This document shows, in pieces, positions 7,852 through 16,199 of a DNA stretch of 64,000 nucleotides. Numbering within the stretch: the first letter of the stretch is position 1; every line of letters starts with the position of its first letter. The notes under the pieces were generated by a model that saw only the letters and a program-made list of their open reading frames with translations, was not told the DNA's origin and ran no database searches. The stretch covers positions 62,001 through 126,000 of the forward strand of contig NZ_JAFKHE010000021.1 in assembly GCF_017307495.1 (NCBI RefSeq), in the 5' to 3' direction. The stretch is from Devosia sp. Lineage in GTDB: Bacteria; Pseudomonadota; Alphaproteobacteria; Rhizobiales; Devosiaceae. Position numbers and translations under genes: made by a program.

Positions 7852-9054
7852 ATGAAGCTGGCGTCCCGGAAAGTACTCCTGGTCATCGGCGGCGGCATCG
7901 CCGCCTACAAGTCGCTCGAGCTGATCCGCCGGCTGCGCGACGAAGGCGCTGCGGTGCGCTGCGTGATGACGGCTGCGGCGCAGCATTTCGTGACACCGCT
8001 GTCGGTCGGCACGCTGAGCGCCGACCGGGTGTTCACCGACCTCTTCGACCGCAGTGACGAGCACGATGTCGGGCACATCCGGCTATCGCGCGAGGCCGAC
8101 CTGATCGTGGTGGCGCCGGCCACCGCCGACCTCATGTCGAAGCTGGCGCACGGGGCGGCGAGCGACCTCGCCAGCGCCGTGCTGCTGGCGACCGACAAGC
8201 CGGTCTTGCTGGCGCCGGCGATGAATCCCAGGATGTGGAACCATCCAGCGACGCAGCGGAACCGCGCGACGCTGCTCGCGGACGGCATCAGCTTCGTCGG
8301 CCCCAATCGCGGCGAGATGGCCGAGGCGGGCGAAGCCGGCGAGGGCCGCATGGCGGAGCCTGCCGAGATCGTCGCAGCCGTGCTCGCACGGCTGGGCACG
8401 GCCCCCCTGGCTGGCAAGAAGATCATCGTCACGTCCGGGCCGACGCACGAGCCGATCGACCCGGTGCGCTACATCGCCAACCGCTCGTCGGGCAAGCAGG
8501 GCCATGCCATCGCGGCGGCGCTGGCGCGGCTGGGAGCAGAGGTGCGGCTCGTCACCGGCCCTGTCGCCCTCCCCGATCCGGTTGGTGTCGGCACCACCCA
8601 TGTCGAGACGGCGGCCCAGATGCTCGCCGCGGTCGAGCGAGCGCTGCCGGCCGATGCGGCGGTGTTCGTCGCCGCGGTGGCGGACTGGCGCGTAGCCGAG
8701 GCCGCGGCCGAAAAGATCAAGAAGGTGCCGGGCACGGCCTCGGCACCGGTGCTGCACATGGTCGAGAACCCCGACATCCTCGCCACCGTCGGGCACAATG
8801 CCCGGCGCCCCCGCCTCGTCGTCGGCTTTGCCGCCGAAACGCAGGATCTCCTTGCCAACGGCACCCGGAAGCTGGAACGCAAGGGCGCCGACATCATCGT
8901 CGCCAATGACGTATCGACAGGTACCGGCGTGATGGGCGGCGAGCGCAACCGGGTCACCATCCTGTCGGGCGACGGTGCGGAGGAATGGCCGGAGATGAGC
9001 AAGTCCGAGGTGGCCGCCCGGCTGGCCCGGCTGATCGCGGACCGCCTGGCGTAA
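7852..9054 (+). CDS. coaBC: Bifunctional phosphopantothenoylcysteine decarboxylase / phosphopantothenate-cysteine ligase
   Basis: This 400-residue protein catalyses two steps of coenzyme A synthesis: joining phosphopantothenate to cysteine, then decarboxylation to phosphopantetheine. The N-terminal half is the FMN-binding CoaC domain, with GGGIAAYKSLEL, the active-site His in DVGHIRLSREAD, and the PAMNPRMW motif. The C-terminal CoaB domain starts near residue 185 with TSGPTHEPIDPVRYIANRSS, followed by FVAAVADWRV and a Lys-rich AEKIKKV site for the nucleotide. The ATG at 7852 gives the usual N-terminus. The gene stands alone between the aminotransferase and a LuxR-type gene on the other strand. 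Confidence 0.95.
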   Translation: MKLASRKVLLVIGGGIAAYKSLELIRRLRDEGAAVRCVMTAAAQHFVTPLSVGTLSADRVFTDLFDRSDEHDVGHIRLSREADLIVVAPATADLMSKLAHGAASDLASAVLLATDKPVLLAPAMNPRMWNHPATQRNRATLLADGISFVGPNRGEMAEAGEAGEGRMAEPAEIVAAVLARLGTAPLAGKKIIVTSGPTHEPIDPVRYIANRSSGKQGHAIAAALARLGAEVRLVTGPVALPDPVGVGTTHVETAAQMLAAVERALPADAAVFVAAVADWRVAEAAAEKIKKVPGTASAPVLHMVENPDILATVGHNARRPRLVVGFAAETQDLLANGTRKLERKGADIIVANDVSTGTGVMGGERNRVTILSGDGAEEWPEMSKSEVAARLARLIADRLA

Positions 9055-9136
9055 GTCCAGCCTACCCGCGTGCCAGCGAACTTAACCGCCTCTCCCGACA
9101 CGGCAGCGCCCCGCTTCGCAGGAGCGGAGCAAGGGG

Positions 9137-9721
9137 TCAGACGAGGACCAGGCCTTCGCGCAGGATGATCGACACCGCATCGGCCCGATTGCGGGCGCCG
9201 AGCTTGTCGAGGATGGCGGTGACGTGGAACTTGGCGGTGTGCACGGAGATGTCGAGGGCCCGTGCGATCACCTTGTTGGAGGCGCCGTCGACCAGCAGCT
9301 CGGCCACCTGGCGCTCGCGCTGGCTCAGCGCCGGAAACGAAGCATTGCTGCGCGGGCGAGCTTCGCCGGCGTCGCGTTCGAGCGCGTAGCCCGCCCCGAT
9401 CAGCGTGGCTGCGGCGAGGACCAGAGCGGGGTCGAGACTGTCGATGGCGTTGCGGCGGGCCTCGTCGGCACCGATGCGCAGCACGCGGTGCGTGTCGGTG
9501 GCACCGCCAAGCGCGGCAGGACGATCGGTGATGGTCACCGCGGCCTCGCCGGCATCGGCCTCGAACAGGTCGGCCCGTTGCGCCACGCGGTCGCGCAGCA
9601 CCTGCTCGAGTGCCGGGTCAGTCAGGTCGAAGGCCACGCCCAGTGCCAGCCCGCCCAGCATCGAGGGCGCCACCGCGCCGCCCGCGTTTGCCGATGCTGC
9701 TCTCGAATTGAAGTAGACCAC
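9137..9721 (-). CDS. LuxR-type HTH transcriptional regulator without receiver domain
   Basis: The 194-residue protein ends with a LuxR/GerE helix-turn-helix (about residues 128-190) containing LSQRERQVAELLVDGASNK, then SVHTAKFHVTAILDKL. The first 120 residues are Ala-rich and show no receiver-type Asp pocket or autoinducer-binding signature that I recognise. Internal segments (VTITDRPAALGG, RVLRIGADEARR) look like fragments of PAS- or GAF-like sensor strands seen in other LuxR proteins, but this is weak. It is divergent from the HtrA-like protease gene across about 224 bases. Its target and signal are unknown. Confidence 0.75.
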   Translation of the reverse strand: MVYFNSRAASANAGGAVAPSMLGGLALGVAFDLTDPALEQVLRDRVAQRADLFEADAGEAAVTITDRPAALGGATDTHRVLRIGADEARRNAIDSLDPALVLAAATLIGAGYALERDAGEARPRSNASFPALSQRERQVAELLVDGASNKVIARALDISVHTAKFHVTAILDKLGARNRADAVSIILREGLVLV

Positions 9722-9945
9722 TGCTTAGCACTCCCGGTTCCGGCTCGATGCGACAGTGCAAGCCGCCCGAACCGATGTCCATACAATGTGGTGGCGAACT
9801 TGGCCTGAAAGAAGGCCCTCAAGGTGACCGCAAGCCCGTCGCACGCGTCGCAAGGCGACGATGGCGCGCCGGGCCATGCGCCCGATAGCTCCCCAAATGG
9901 GCAGTCTCGCGCCGTCGTGCAAGCGCGACCACATCTTCGGGCACG

Positions 9946-10896
9946 ATGGCCGCGCAATCCCTTCACGTTCCCGATACCGTGCTTCTCGATGCCTATTCGC
10001 TCAGCGTCTCGCAGGTTGCCGAGACGCTCGGGCCGGCGGTCGGCATGGTGACCACCGACGGCAAGGGGCACGGCTCGGGCGTGGTGCTGTCGCAGGACGG
10101 GCTGGTGGTCACGAACGCGCATGTCGTGGGCAGTCACCGGGACGTCCACCTGGCGCTGCCGGACGGGCATCGGTTGGCCGGGCGGGTGCTGGGCGCCGAT
10201 CCCGATACCGACCTCGCCATCCTCAAGGTCGACGGCTCCGCCCTGCCGATCGCGACGCTGGGCGACAGCTCCGGGCTCAGGCGCGGGCAGATCGCCATCG
10301 CCATCGGCAATCCGCTCGGCTTTGAATCGACCATCACCGCCGGCGTCATCTCCGCCCTCGGGCGGAGCCTGCGCTCGCCTTCGGGCCGGCCTATCGAGGA
10401 CGTGATCCAGACCGACGCGGCGCTGAACCCCGGCAATTCCGGCGGCGCGCTGGCCGCGAGCAGCGGCGAGGTGGTGGGTATCAGCACCGCGATGATCGCC
10501 GGCGCGCAGGGCATCTGCTTTGCCGTTGCCAGCAATACGGTGAAGCTCGTGCTCGGCGAGGTGCTGCAGCACGGCGGCGTGCGCCGCGCCTGGCTGGGCG
10601 TCGCCGCCGACACCGTCAATCTGCCGCGCCGTGTCGCGGATGCCGCCCATGTCGGCAGCCGCTCGGGCGCGGTGCTGCACTCGATCGTCAAGGATGGCCC
10701 AGCGGACCGGGCCGGCGTGCGCGAGGGCGACGTGCTGCTGGCGCTCGACGGGCGGCCGGTCGAAGGTCCGGGGCCGCTGCTGCGCATGCTCGGCGCCGAC
10801 GCCATCGGCAGGCAGGTCCGGCTGCAGATCCTGCGCCAGGGCCGGCTGATCGAACTCGACGTCGTGCTCACCCAGCGGCCGACCGTACAGGGCTGA
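9946..10896 (+). CDS. HtrA/DegP-like S1C serine protease with one PDZ domain, no signal peptide
   Basis: This 316-residue protein has a complete chymotrypsin-type triad: H59 in VVTNAHVV, D89 in DPDTDLAIL and S165 in [11 protein letters not shown] single PDZ domain covers about residues 220-310 ([20 protein letters not shown]). Classical HtrA proteases are periplasmic, but here the N-terminus ([14 protein letters not shown]) has no hydrophobic leader. The protein is therefore predicted to be cytoplasmic, unless an upstream start was missed. It is divergent from the LuxR-type gene at 9721 and is followed by a TIM-barrel gene. Likely role: conditional degradation or handling of damaged proteins. 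Confidence 0.88.
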   Translation: MAAQSLHVPDTVLLDAYSLSVSQVAETLGPAVGMVTTDGKGHGSGVVLSQDGLVVTNAHVVGSHRDVHLALPDGHRLAGRVLGADPDTDLAILKVDGSALPIATLGDSSGLRRGQIAIAIGNPLGFESTITAGVISALGRSLRSPSGRPIEDVIQTDAALNPGNSGGALAASSGEVVGISTAMIAGAQGICFAVASNTVKLVLGEVLQHGGVRRAWLGVAADTVNLPRRVADAAHVGSRSGAVLHSIVKDGPADRAGVREGDVLLALDGRPVEGPGPLLRMLGADAIGRQVRLQILRQGRLIELDVVLTQRPTVQG

Positions 10897-10957
10897 CCCG
10901 ACGCTTGCTCCGGATCGCTTCGCCCCTATGATGCGCTCCGGTGACCCGGGAGTATCC

Positions 10958-11788
10958 ATGCAGAAGCTGCTCGTCCTGCAATCGCTGTGGACCATGGTCG
11001 GCCTCAGGGGCGCACCGCCCGAGCGTCCGCTCGAGACCAATATCGAGATGATCGCCGGGGCCGGCTTCGACGGGCTCGGAACGCTATGGATCGACCGGGA
11101 GGAGGCGCAGCGCACTGCGGGCCTCGCGCGGTCTGCCGGGCTTGTGGTCGAGGGACTGTGCTTTCCCACCGACATCGACAGCCTGAAGCCGGCGCTCGAA
11201 TGGGGCGCCGCGTTCGGCCTGCACCACCTCAACATCCAGCCCAACCTCAGGCCGCGGCGGCTCGCCGACGCGGTGCGCGTCGCGGAAGGCTGGCTCAGGC
11301 TGAGCGAGGAGGTGGATTTCCCGGTCTATGTCGAGACGCATCGCGATCGCATGACCAACGACCTGCTGTTCACGCTCGACCTGATCGCCGAGGTGCCGGA
11401 ACTCAGGCTTCTCGCAGACCTGTCGCACTATGTCGTCGGCCGCGAGATCGTGTTGCCGGTGGCGGACGAGATCGAGGCGCAGATCGCCACCATCCTCGCG
11501 CACGCCTGGGCCTATCACGGCCGCGTGGCGAGCAGCGAGCAGGTGCAGGTGCCGCTCGGCTATCCGCAGCACCGGCCGTGGGTCGAGCAGTTCGGCCGCT
11601 GGTGGCAACTCGGCTTCGCCGACTGGCGCCGGCGGGCCGGCCCGGATGCCGAACTGACCTTCCTGTGCGAACTGGGCCCGCAGCCGTACGCGATCTCGGG
11701 AGCTGACGGGGCCGACCTCACCGACCGGTGGGCGGAGTCGCTGGAGCTGCGCGCCATGGCGCGGGCCGCGTGGGCGGCCGCCAGCTGA
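10958..11788 (+). CDS. Sugar phosphate isomerase/epimerase-like TIM barrel protein
   Basis: The 276-residue protein fits the xylose isomerase-like TIM barrel family. Probable metal ligands are E in [15 protein letters not shown] and H in [11 protein letters not shown], and E in [11 protein letters not shown] near the C-terminus. The AGFDGL segment at the end of the first helix is typical of the fold. The ATG at 10958 was preferred over one at 10928 because the family usually begins directly with the first strand (KLLVLQSLW). Members isomerise or epimerise sugars or act on inositol derivatives; the substrate is not evident. No partner genes adjoin it. Confidence 0.75.
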   Translation: MQKLLVLQSLWTMVGLRGAPPERPLETNIEMIAGAGFDGLGTLWIDREEAQRTAGLARSAGLVVEGLCFPTDIDSLKPALEWGAAFGLHHLNIQPNLRPRRLADAVRVAEGWLRLSEEVDFPVYVETHRDRMTNDLLFTLDLIAEVPELRLLADLSHYVVGREIVLPVADEIEAQIATILAHAWAYHGRVASSEQVQVPLGYPQHRPWVEQFGRWWQLGFADWRRRAGPDAELTFLCELGPQPYAISGADGADLTDRWAESLELRAMARAAWAAAS

Positions 11789-11792
11789 TGGT

Positions 11793-12017
11793 TCAGTCGG
11801 GCTGGCGGTCCAGCCTGGCCTTTGGCACCGGGCAGTTCATCTTGCCGGTGAACGGGTCCATCGTGCAGGTCGGCCAGATGTGGCAGACCAGCTTGTGGGT
11901 GAACGGGTCGAGCGTACAGTTGGGCGGGATGGACTCGCCGTTGTTGCGCCCGGCGAGGGCGGGCGTCGCGGCGAGGGCGGCGGCGACGAGGGCGGACAGC
12001 AGGACGATGCGGAGCAT
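11793..12017 (-). CDS. Small exported protein with a duplicated Cys motif
   Basis: This 74-residue protein has a clear N-terminal signal peptide (LLSALVAAALAATPALAG) with a cleavage site near residue 22. The mature part of about 50 residues contains two tandem copies of C-T-[LM]-D-P-F-T-x-K-x-x-C, namely CTLDPFTHKLVC and CTMDPFTGKMNC, separated by HIWPT. The four cysteines could form two disulfides in the periplasm or bind a metal. I do not recognise the family. It converges on the TIM-barrel gene with only four bases between stops. Confidence 0.7.
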   Translation of the reverse strand: MLRIVLLSALVAAALAATPALAGRNNGESIPPNCTLDPFTHKLVCHIWPTCTMDPFTGKMNCPVPKARLDRQPD

Positions 12018-12153
12018 TTGGATGGTCCCTTCGGCTGGTTCCTATGCCCCGATCGTGCTCGCGGGTACCTGAACCGGGCCTGAGCAGCCGGTTCAGGAGG
12101 AACCAGTCCGCCGCCGGCGACATTGACTCTGCGGCTTGAGGGAGAGGAACGGA

Positions 12154-12441
12154 ATGGCAGAGGTGCCGTCAAGACATGAGCCGACCGTCGCGCAGGTCGA
12201 CCGGCTGATCGACGAGAATGGCGCGCCGATCGAGATTCCTGAGGACAGCGAGCTCAAGCTCACCCACGCGGTCGAGGAGTCGGTCGGGGGCACCGGCCCC
12301 ACGGCCTGGTGGCGCGCCGGCCTCATCGCGCTGGCGATCGTGGTGGTGATGCTGTTGGCGTTCCACCTGCTGCTGGGCAAGACCGGCACCGACATGGTGC
12401 CCGGGACGCCGACCGCGGCAACCCAGCCGGCGCAGCCATGA
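12154..12441 (+). CDS. Small single-pass membrane protein of unknown function
   Basis: The 95-residue protein has an acidic cytoplasmic N-terminal half (residues 1-50), then one transmembrane helix at about 53-73 (RAGLIALAIVVVMLLAFHLL), and a short Thr/Pro/Ala-rich tail. The ATG at 12154 follows a GGGAGAGG element at 12140; a TTG six codons upstream is less likely. No domain is recognised. It converges on the OmpA-type lipoprotein gene, with a hairpin between them. Confidence 0.65.
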   Translation: MAEVPSRHEPTVAQVDRLIDENGAPIEIPEDSELKLTHAVEESVGGTGPTAWWRAGLIALAIVVVMLLAFHLLLGKTGTDMVPGTPTAATQPAQP

Positions 12442-12444
12442 AGA

Positions 12445-12467
12445 AGGCCCGGGAAAATCCCGGGCCT
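12445..12467. terminator. Bidirectional terminator hairpin
   Basis: A perfect 10-bp stem AGGCCCGGGA / TCCCGGGCCT with an AAA loop lies directly after the stop at 12441 and 21 bases from the convergent stop at 12488. On the minus strand it is followed by TTCTTC. It probably serves both genes. Confidence 0.7.
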
Positions 12468-12487
12468 GCAAGGGTGCTGTTGCGATC

Positions 12488-13156
12488 TCAGCCCTGGATG
12501 GGCGAGAGCTGGATTTCGACGCGGCGGTTCTGGGCGCGGCCCGACTCGGTGCCGTTGGAGGCGATCGGATCGGCCTCGCCCTTGCCGGTGATGTAGAAGC
12601 GGCGCTGGTCGACGCCCTGGCTGGCGAGGATGGTGGCCACGGCCACGGCGCGCTTCTGGCTCAGTTCGAGATTGTAGCTGTCCGAGCCCTGCGAGTCGGT
12701 ATGGCCATAGACGTCGATGACGGTCTTGTTGAACTTCTTGAGCACGAGGCCGACCGAGACCAGCGTCTCGTTGAACTGCGGCTGCACCGTCGCGGAGTCG
12801 GTGGCGAAGGTGATGTTGGATGGCATGTTGAGGATGATCTGCTGGCCGACGCGGGTCACCGACACGCCAGTGCCCTGCAACTGGGCCCGCAGCTCGGCTT
12901 CCTGCTGGTCCATGTAGTTGCCGATGGCAGCGCCGGTGAGGCCGCCGACGCCGGCGCCGATCAGGGCCGCGACACGCGGGTCGGACCCGGTCGCGGCACC
13001 AATGATGCCGCCGACCACGGCACCGCCGCCCGCGCCGAGCAGCGCGCCGCCGGTGGTGTTGGAAAGCTGGGTCTGGCCCGTGTAGGGATTGACCGAAGTG
13101 CAGGCGCTCAGCGACAGGGCTGCCAGCCCGGCGATCAGAATCTTGGATTTCATCAA
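12488..13156 (-). CDS. OmpA family lipoprotein with glycine-zipper domain (YiaD/Pal-like)
   Basis: This 222-residue protein has a lipoprotein signal peptide with lipobox LSAC (C19 as the acylated residue). A glycine-rich zipper region follows at about 35-85 (GALLGAGGGAVVGGIIGAAT, then GVGGLTGAAIG). The C-terminal OmpA-like peptidoglycan-binding domain (about 105-218) has VYGHTDSQGSDSYN and NRRVEI. It is predicted to be anchored in the outer membrane and to bind peptidoglycan, as YiaD does. A related gene without the glycine zipper lies upstream on the same strand (13345-14046), suggesting a tandem duplication. Confidence 0.9.
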   Translation of the reverse strand: MMKSKILIAGLAALSLSACTSVNPYTGQTQLSNTTGGALLGAGGGAVVGGIIGAATGSDPRVAALIGAGVGGLTGAAIGNYMDQQEAELRAQLQGTGVSVTRVGQQIILNMPSNITFATDSATVQPQFNETLVSVGLVLKKFNKTVIDVYGHTDSQGSDSYNLELSQKRAVAVATILASQGVDQRRFYITGKGEADPIASNGTESGRAQNRRVEIQLSPIQG

Positions 13157-13344
13157 TTACCCCCGGAGGTTCGCCGCCGTTCTCACCAGCGAATGCGGCA
13201 CAAAGGTGTCACATCGTGGCATCGGCGCCACCGCGGGCGATTATTAGACAAGGACGGCGCCCGGGGGAAGCAGTTGATCCCCTGCCCGGGGGGCGGTCGC
13301 GGCGCCGATCAGCCGTGCCGCCCGCCGCCGACGACGACAGCAGG

Positions 13345-14046
13345 TCATGGGGAATCCCCCGCCCCGCCTGCGGTCAGGCCGCCCTCCGCGTCCGTTTCCG
13401 TGGGTTCGCCACCGGGTCGGTCGGCACCGGCAGGAGCCGCCACAACGGGTGACACCAGAATCTCCATGCGGCGATTCTGTTCGCGCCCCGTCGCAGTGTC
13501 GTTGGATGCAACAGGATATCGCGAGCCCCTGCCGTGCGCGGACAGGCGCCCATTGTCGATCCGCTGAGAGCGCAGGTACATCGCAACAGAGTCCGCACGA
13601 CGCTCACTGAGCGGCTGGTTGATCTTGTCCGAGCCGGTATTGTCTGTGTGGCCGGTCACTTCGATGAGCGTCTGGTCGTATCGGTCCAGCACGCGGGCCA
13701 GCGAATTCAGCACTGGAAAAAAGTCCGAACGGATGTCGGCATTGTTGGTGTTGAAGGTGACGTTGCCGGGCAGGGTCAGCAGAATCCGCTCGCCGATCCG
13801 GGCCACACTGACGCCGGTGCCTTCCATCTCCGTCCGCAGGCCCGCTTCCTGCCGGTCCATGTAGCCGGCGGTCTCGCCAGGTGGAAGGCCGACCGGCCCG
13901 GGTCCCAGCCACAGCCCGACGGGCCGGCCGTCGGATCTCACGAGGGAATCGGATACCGCCGATGTCGCCGCCCTGGTGACAGGGCTCGTCGCACAGCCGC
14001 CCAAAGCCAGTGTCGCGGCAACCGCGACCAACATGACTGCCTTCAA
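13345..14046 (-). CDS. OmpA family lipoprotein lacking the glycine zipper (paralog of the 12488 gene)
   Basis: The 233-residue protein has a lipobox LGGC with C18 as the lipidated Cys. The OmpA-like domain runs from about residue 90 to 205, with VTGHTDNTGSDKIN and QNRRMEI. The segment YMDRQEAGLRTEMEGTGVSV aligns almost residue for residue with the neighbour's YMDQQEAELRAQLQGTGVSV. This shows common descent, but the glycine-zipper stretch has shrunk to an unrelated 30-residue linker. The tail after 205 is Pro/Ala/Gly-rich. It is probably another peptidoglycan-binding outer-membrane lipoprotein. The 188 bases to the next gene hold no recognisable feature. Confidence 0.85.
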   Translation of the reverse strand: MKAVMLVAVAATLALGGCATSPVTRAATSAVSDSLVRSDGRPVGLWLGPGPVGLPPGETAGYMDRQEAGLRTEMEGTGVSVARIGERILLTLPGNVTFNTNNADIRSDFFPVLNSLARVLDRYDQTLIEVTGHTDNTGSDKINQPLSERRADSVAMYLRSQRIDNGRLSAHGRGSRYPVASNDTATGREQNRRMEILVSPVVAAPAGADRPGGEPTETDAEGGLTAGGAGDSP

Positions 14047-14112
14047 CCGGAGCCCCCGCCCAGTCGGCGCGGCGCTGCGAAAGGCAGCCAGGTGATCACG
14101 CCGGAAGCGATG

Positions 14113-14883
14113 CTAGCCGTGCGCCCAGCCGCCGTCGACCAGGAAATCCTGCCCCGAGATCATGCGGGAATCGTCGGCAGCGAGGAACAGCACCATGCGG
14201 GCGATATCCTCGGGGTAGAGGCGGCCGGCCAGTGGCTGGTCCTCGGCCAGGCGGGCCAGCGCCTCGGGCGTGGCCCACAAGCTGAGCTGCCGCTCGGTCA
14301 TGATCCAGCCGGGCACCAGCGTGTTGGTACGGATGCCGTGCTTGCCGTACTCGCGCGACATCGAGCGCGACATGCCATGCGCCGCCGCCTTGGCGGCGGT
14401 GTAGACGGTGAGCTGGGACGAGTTGGTCATCCAGCTGACCGAGCCGAAATTGACGATCGACCCCTTCCCCGCGGCAATCATGCCCGGGGCCACCGCCTGC
14501 GCGGCAAAGAAGGCGTGCTTGAGGTTGACGGCGATGTTGCGGTCCCACGCCTCCGGCGAGACGTCCGCGATACTGTGACGCTGGTCGTTGGCGGCGTTGT
14601 TGACGAGGGCGAGCGCCGGGCCGTGCGCGGCCTCGAAGCCCTTTATTGCAGCCTGGTAGGCGGCGATGTCGGTGATGTCGCAGGGGGTAAACTTCACCGT
14701 GGCGCCGGCCGCGTCGAGTTCGGCCGCGAGCTTGTTGCCGGCCGCTTCGGCGATATCGACGAAGCCGACCTTGCTGCCCTGTGCGGCGAAGGCGCGCACG
14801 ATCCCCTCGCCGATGCCCGAGGCGCCGCCCGAGACAATGACGGGCATGCCCTGCAGGCTGGGATAGGTGGCGTATGCGAACAT
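14113..14883 (-). CDS. Short-chain dehydrogenase/reductase (SDR)
   Basis: This 256-residue classical SDR starts at the ATG at 14883, preceded by GGGGGA; a longer reading to 14970 adds a non-homologous extension. The cofactor site is VSGGASGIGEGIV, with an Asp after the second strand (VGFVDIAE) that favours NAD over NADP. The NNAG motif appears as VNNAANDQ. The catalytic Ser is in VSWMTNSS and Tyr/Lys in VYTAAKAA. Substrates of this type are usually sugars or hydroxy acids; none is indicated by neighbours. It is divergent from the endonuclease/phosphatase gene. Confidence 0.9.
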   Translation of the reverse strand: MFAYATYPSLQGMPVIVSGGASGIGEGIVRAFAAQGSKVGFVDIAEAAGNKLAAELDAAGATVKFTPCDITDIAAYQAAIKGFEAAHGPALALVNNAANDQRHSIADVSPEAWDRNIAVNLKHAFFAAQAVAPGMIAAGKGSIVNFGSVSWMTNSSQLTVYTAAKAAAHGMSRSMSREYGKHGIRTNTLVPGWIMTERQLSLWATPEALARLAEDQPLAGRLYPEDIARMVLFLAADDSRMISGQDFLVDGGWAHG

Positions 14884-15049
14884 GAAGTCCCCCGGAAACT
14901 GATGATCGGCGCGGGATTTAGCGTGGCCGAACCGCCGCGGCAAGGCGGGTTTGTTCCACGGCGCACGCAAGGCGCCGCACTGTCACCCGAACGACATGCA
15001 GCGCCGCTAGGCAGTCGCCTCATCGCCACGCCAGCAGTAGATCGCCACA

Positions 15050-16054
15050 ATGTCCCTCGACCTCGTCAAACCCGCCCAGACCGCCGCGCTCTCGGGACCG
15101 CCGCAGCAGGAACGCGACCGGCTGGCGACCCTTGAACGCACCGAGGCCAACCACGCGGCGGCGCTGGCAGGCCTCGCCTGCCTGCAGCGCGTCGAGGCAC
15201 CGGCGACCGTGCCCGGCGCCCCCCTCGCCTTCCCCCTCACGGTGGCCACCTGGAACCTCGAGCGCTGCTATGCGGTTGAGAAGTCGGCGGCGCGGATCGC
15301 CGAGCAGGGCGCCGGTCTCGTGCTGCTCTCCGAAGTGGACAACGGCATGGCGCGGACTGGCCAGCGCCACACCTCCCGCGACGTCGCCGCGGAGCTGGGC
15401 ATGAACTACGCTTTCGGCGTCGAATTCCTCGAACTCGAACTGGGCGCCGAGGTCGAGCTGGAGTTCTGCACCGACGATTTCAACCGCCACGGCTTCCACG
15501 GCAATGCGCTGCTGGCCCATACGTCGCTGCAGGCGCCGGTGATGATCCGGCTCGAGGCGCATGGCCACTGGTTCACGCCCGAGACGCCGGCGAAGCGCAT
15601 CGGCACCCGCTGCGCCATCGCGGCGGCCGTCATGACCGAGGCCGGGCCGCTCTACGCCGTGTCGGTACATCTCGAGAACCGTGGCGACGCGACCTATCGC
15701 GAGACGCAGGTGCGCGGACTGATCGACGCGATCGACCAGCTGGCCGGCGACATTCCGGTGATCATCGGCGGCGATCTCAACACCGGCCTCGCCGACAATG
15801 GCGACTTCGAGAAGGAAACGCTGTTCGCGCACGCCTCGGACCGGGGCTTCGAGCGGCATGGCGGCCCGATCGGGCAGATGACCACGCGACCGAGCCGTGT
15901 CAGCCGCAATCCGCGCGGTACCTGGAAACTCGACTGGTTCCTGACGCGCGGCGTGGAAGTGACGTCGAGCCGCATCGTGACATCGGTGGCGCCCGATGGC
16001 GAGGTGCTGTCCGACCACGACATGGTGGTGCTGGAAGTGGCAGGGCTGAAGTAG
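15050..16054 (+). CDS. Endonuclease/exonuclease/phosphatase family protein
   Basis: The 334-residue protein has the EEP fold motifs in order: ATWNLERCY (metal-binding Asn), LLSEVDNGMARTGQ (catalytic Glu), SVHLENRGD, GGDLNTGL (Asp/Asn pair) and LSDHDMVVL (closing Asp-His). About 60 N-terminal residues precede the domain and lack a signal peptide. Family members cleave phosphodiesters in nucleic acids or lipids; the specific substrate is unknown. It is flanked by an SDR on the opposite strand and converges on an acyltransferase-like gene. Confidence 0.85.
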   Translation: MSLDLVKPAQTAALSGPPQQERDRLATLERTEANHAAALAGLACLQRVEAPATVPGAPLAFPLTVATWNLERCYAVEKSAARIAEQGAGLVLLSEVDNGMARTGQRHTSRDVAAELGMNYAFGVEFLELELGAEVELEFCTDDFNRHGFHGNALLAHTSLQAPVMIRLEAHGHWFTPETPAKRIGTRCAIAAAVMTEAGPLYAVSVHLENRGDATYRETQVRGLIDAIDQLAGDIPVIIGGDLNTGLADNGDFEKETLFAHASDRGFERHGGPIGQMTTRPSRVSRNPRGTWKLDWFLTRGVEVTSSRIVTSVAPDGEVLSDHDMVVLEVAGLK

Positions 16055-16199
16055 GAGCAGGTCGGGCCCCGAGAACCGAGCACTCCCGCGCAAGCGGGAC
16101 CGGGGGACTCCCCGTTGCCGGGCCGGCCGGAACCGGAATCCCGTCAAGCGCGGGGCTGATGCCGTCGAGAGACGCGATGCGGGGACGGGCCAGGCGGCC

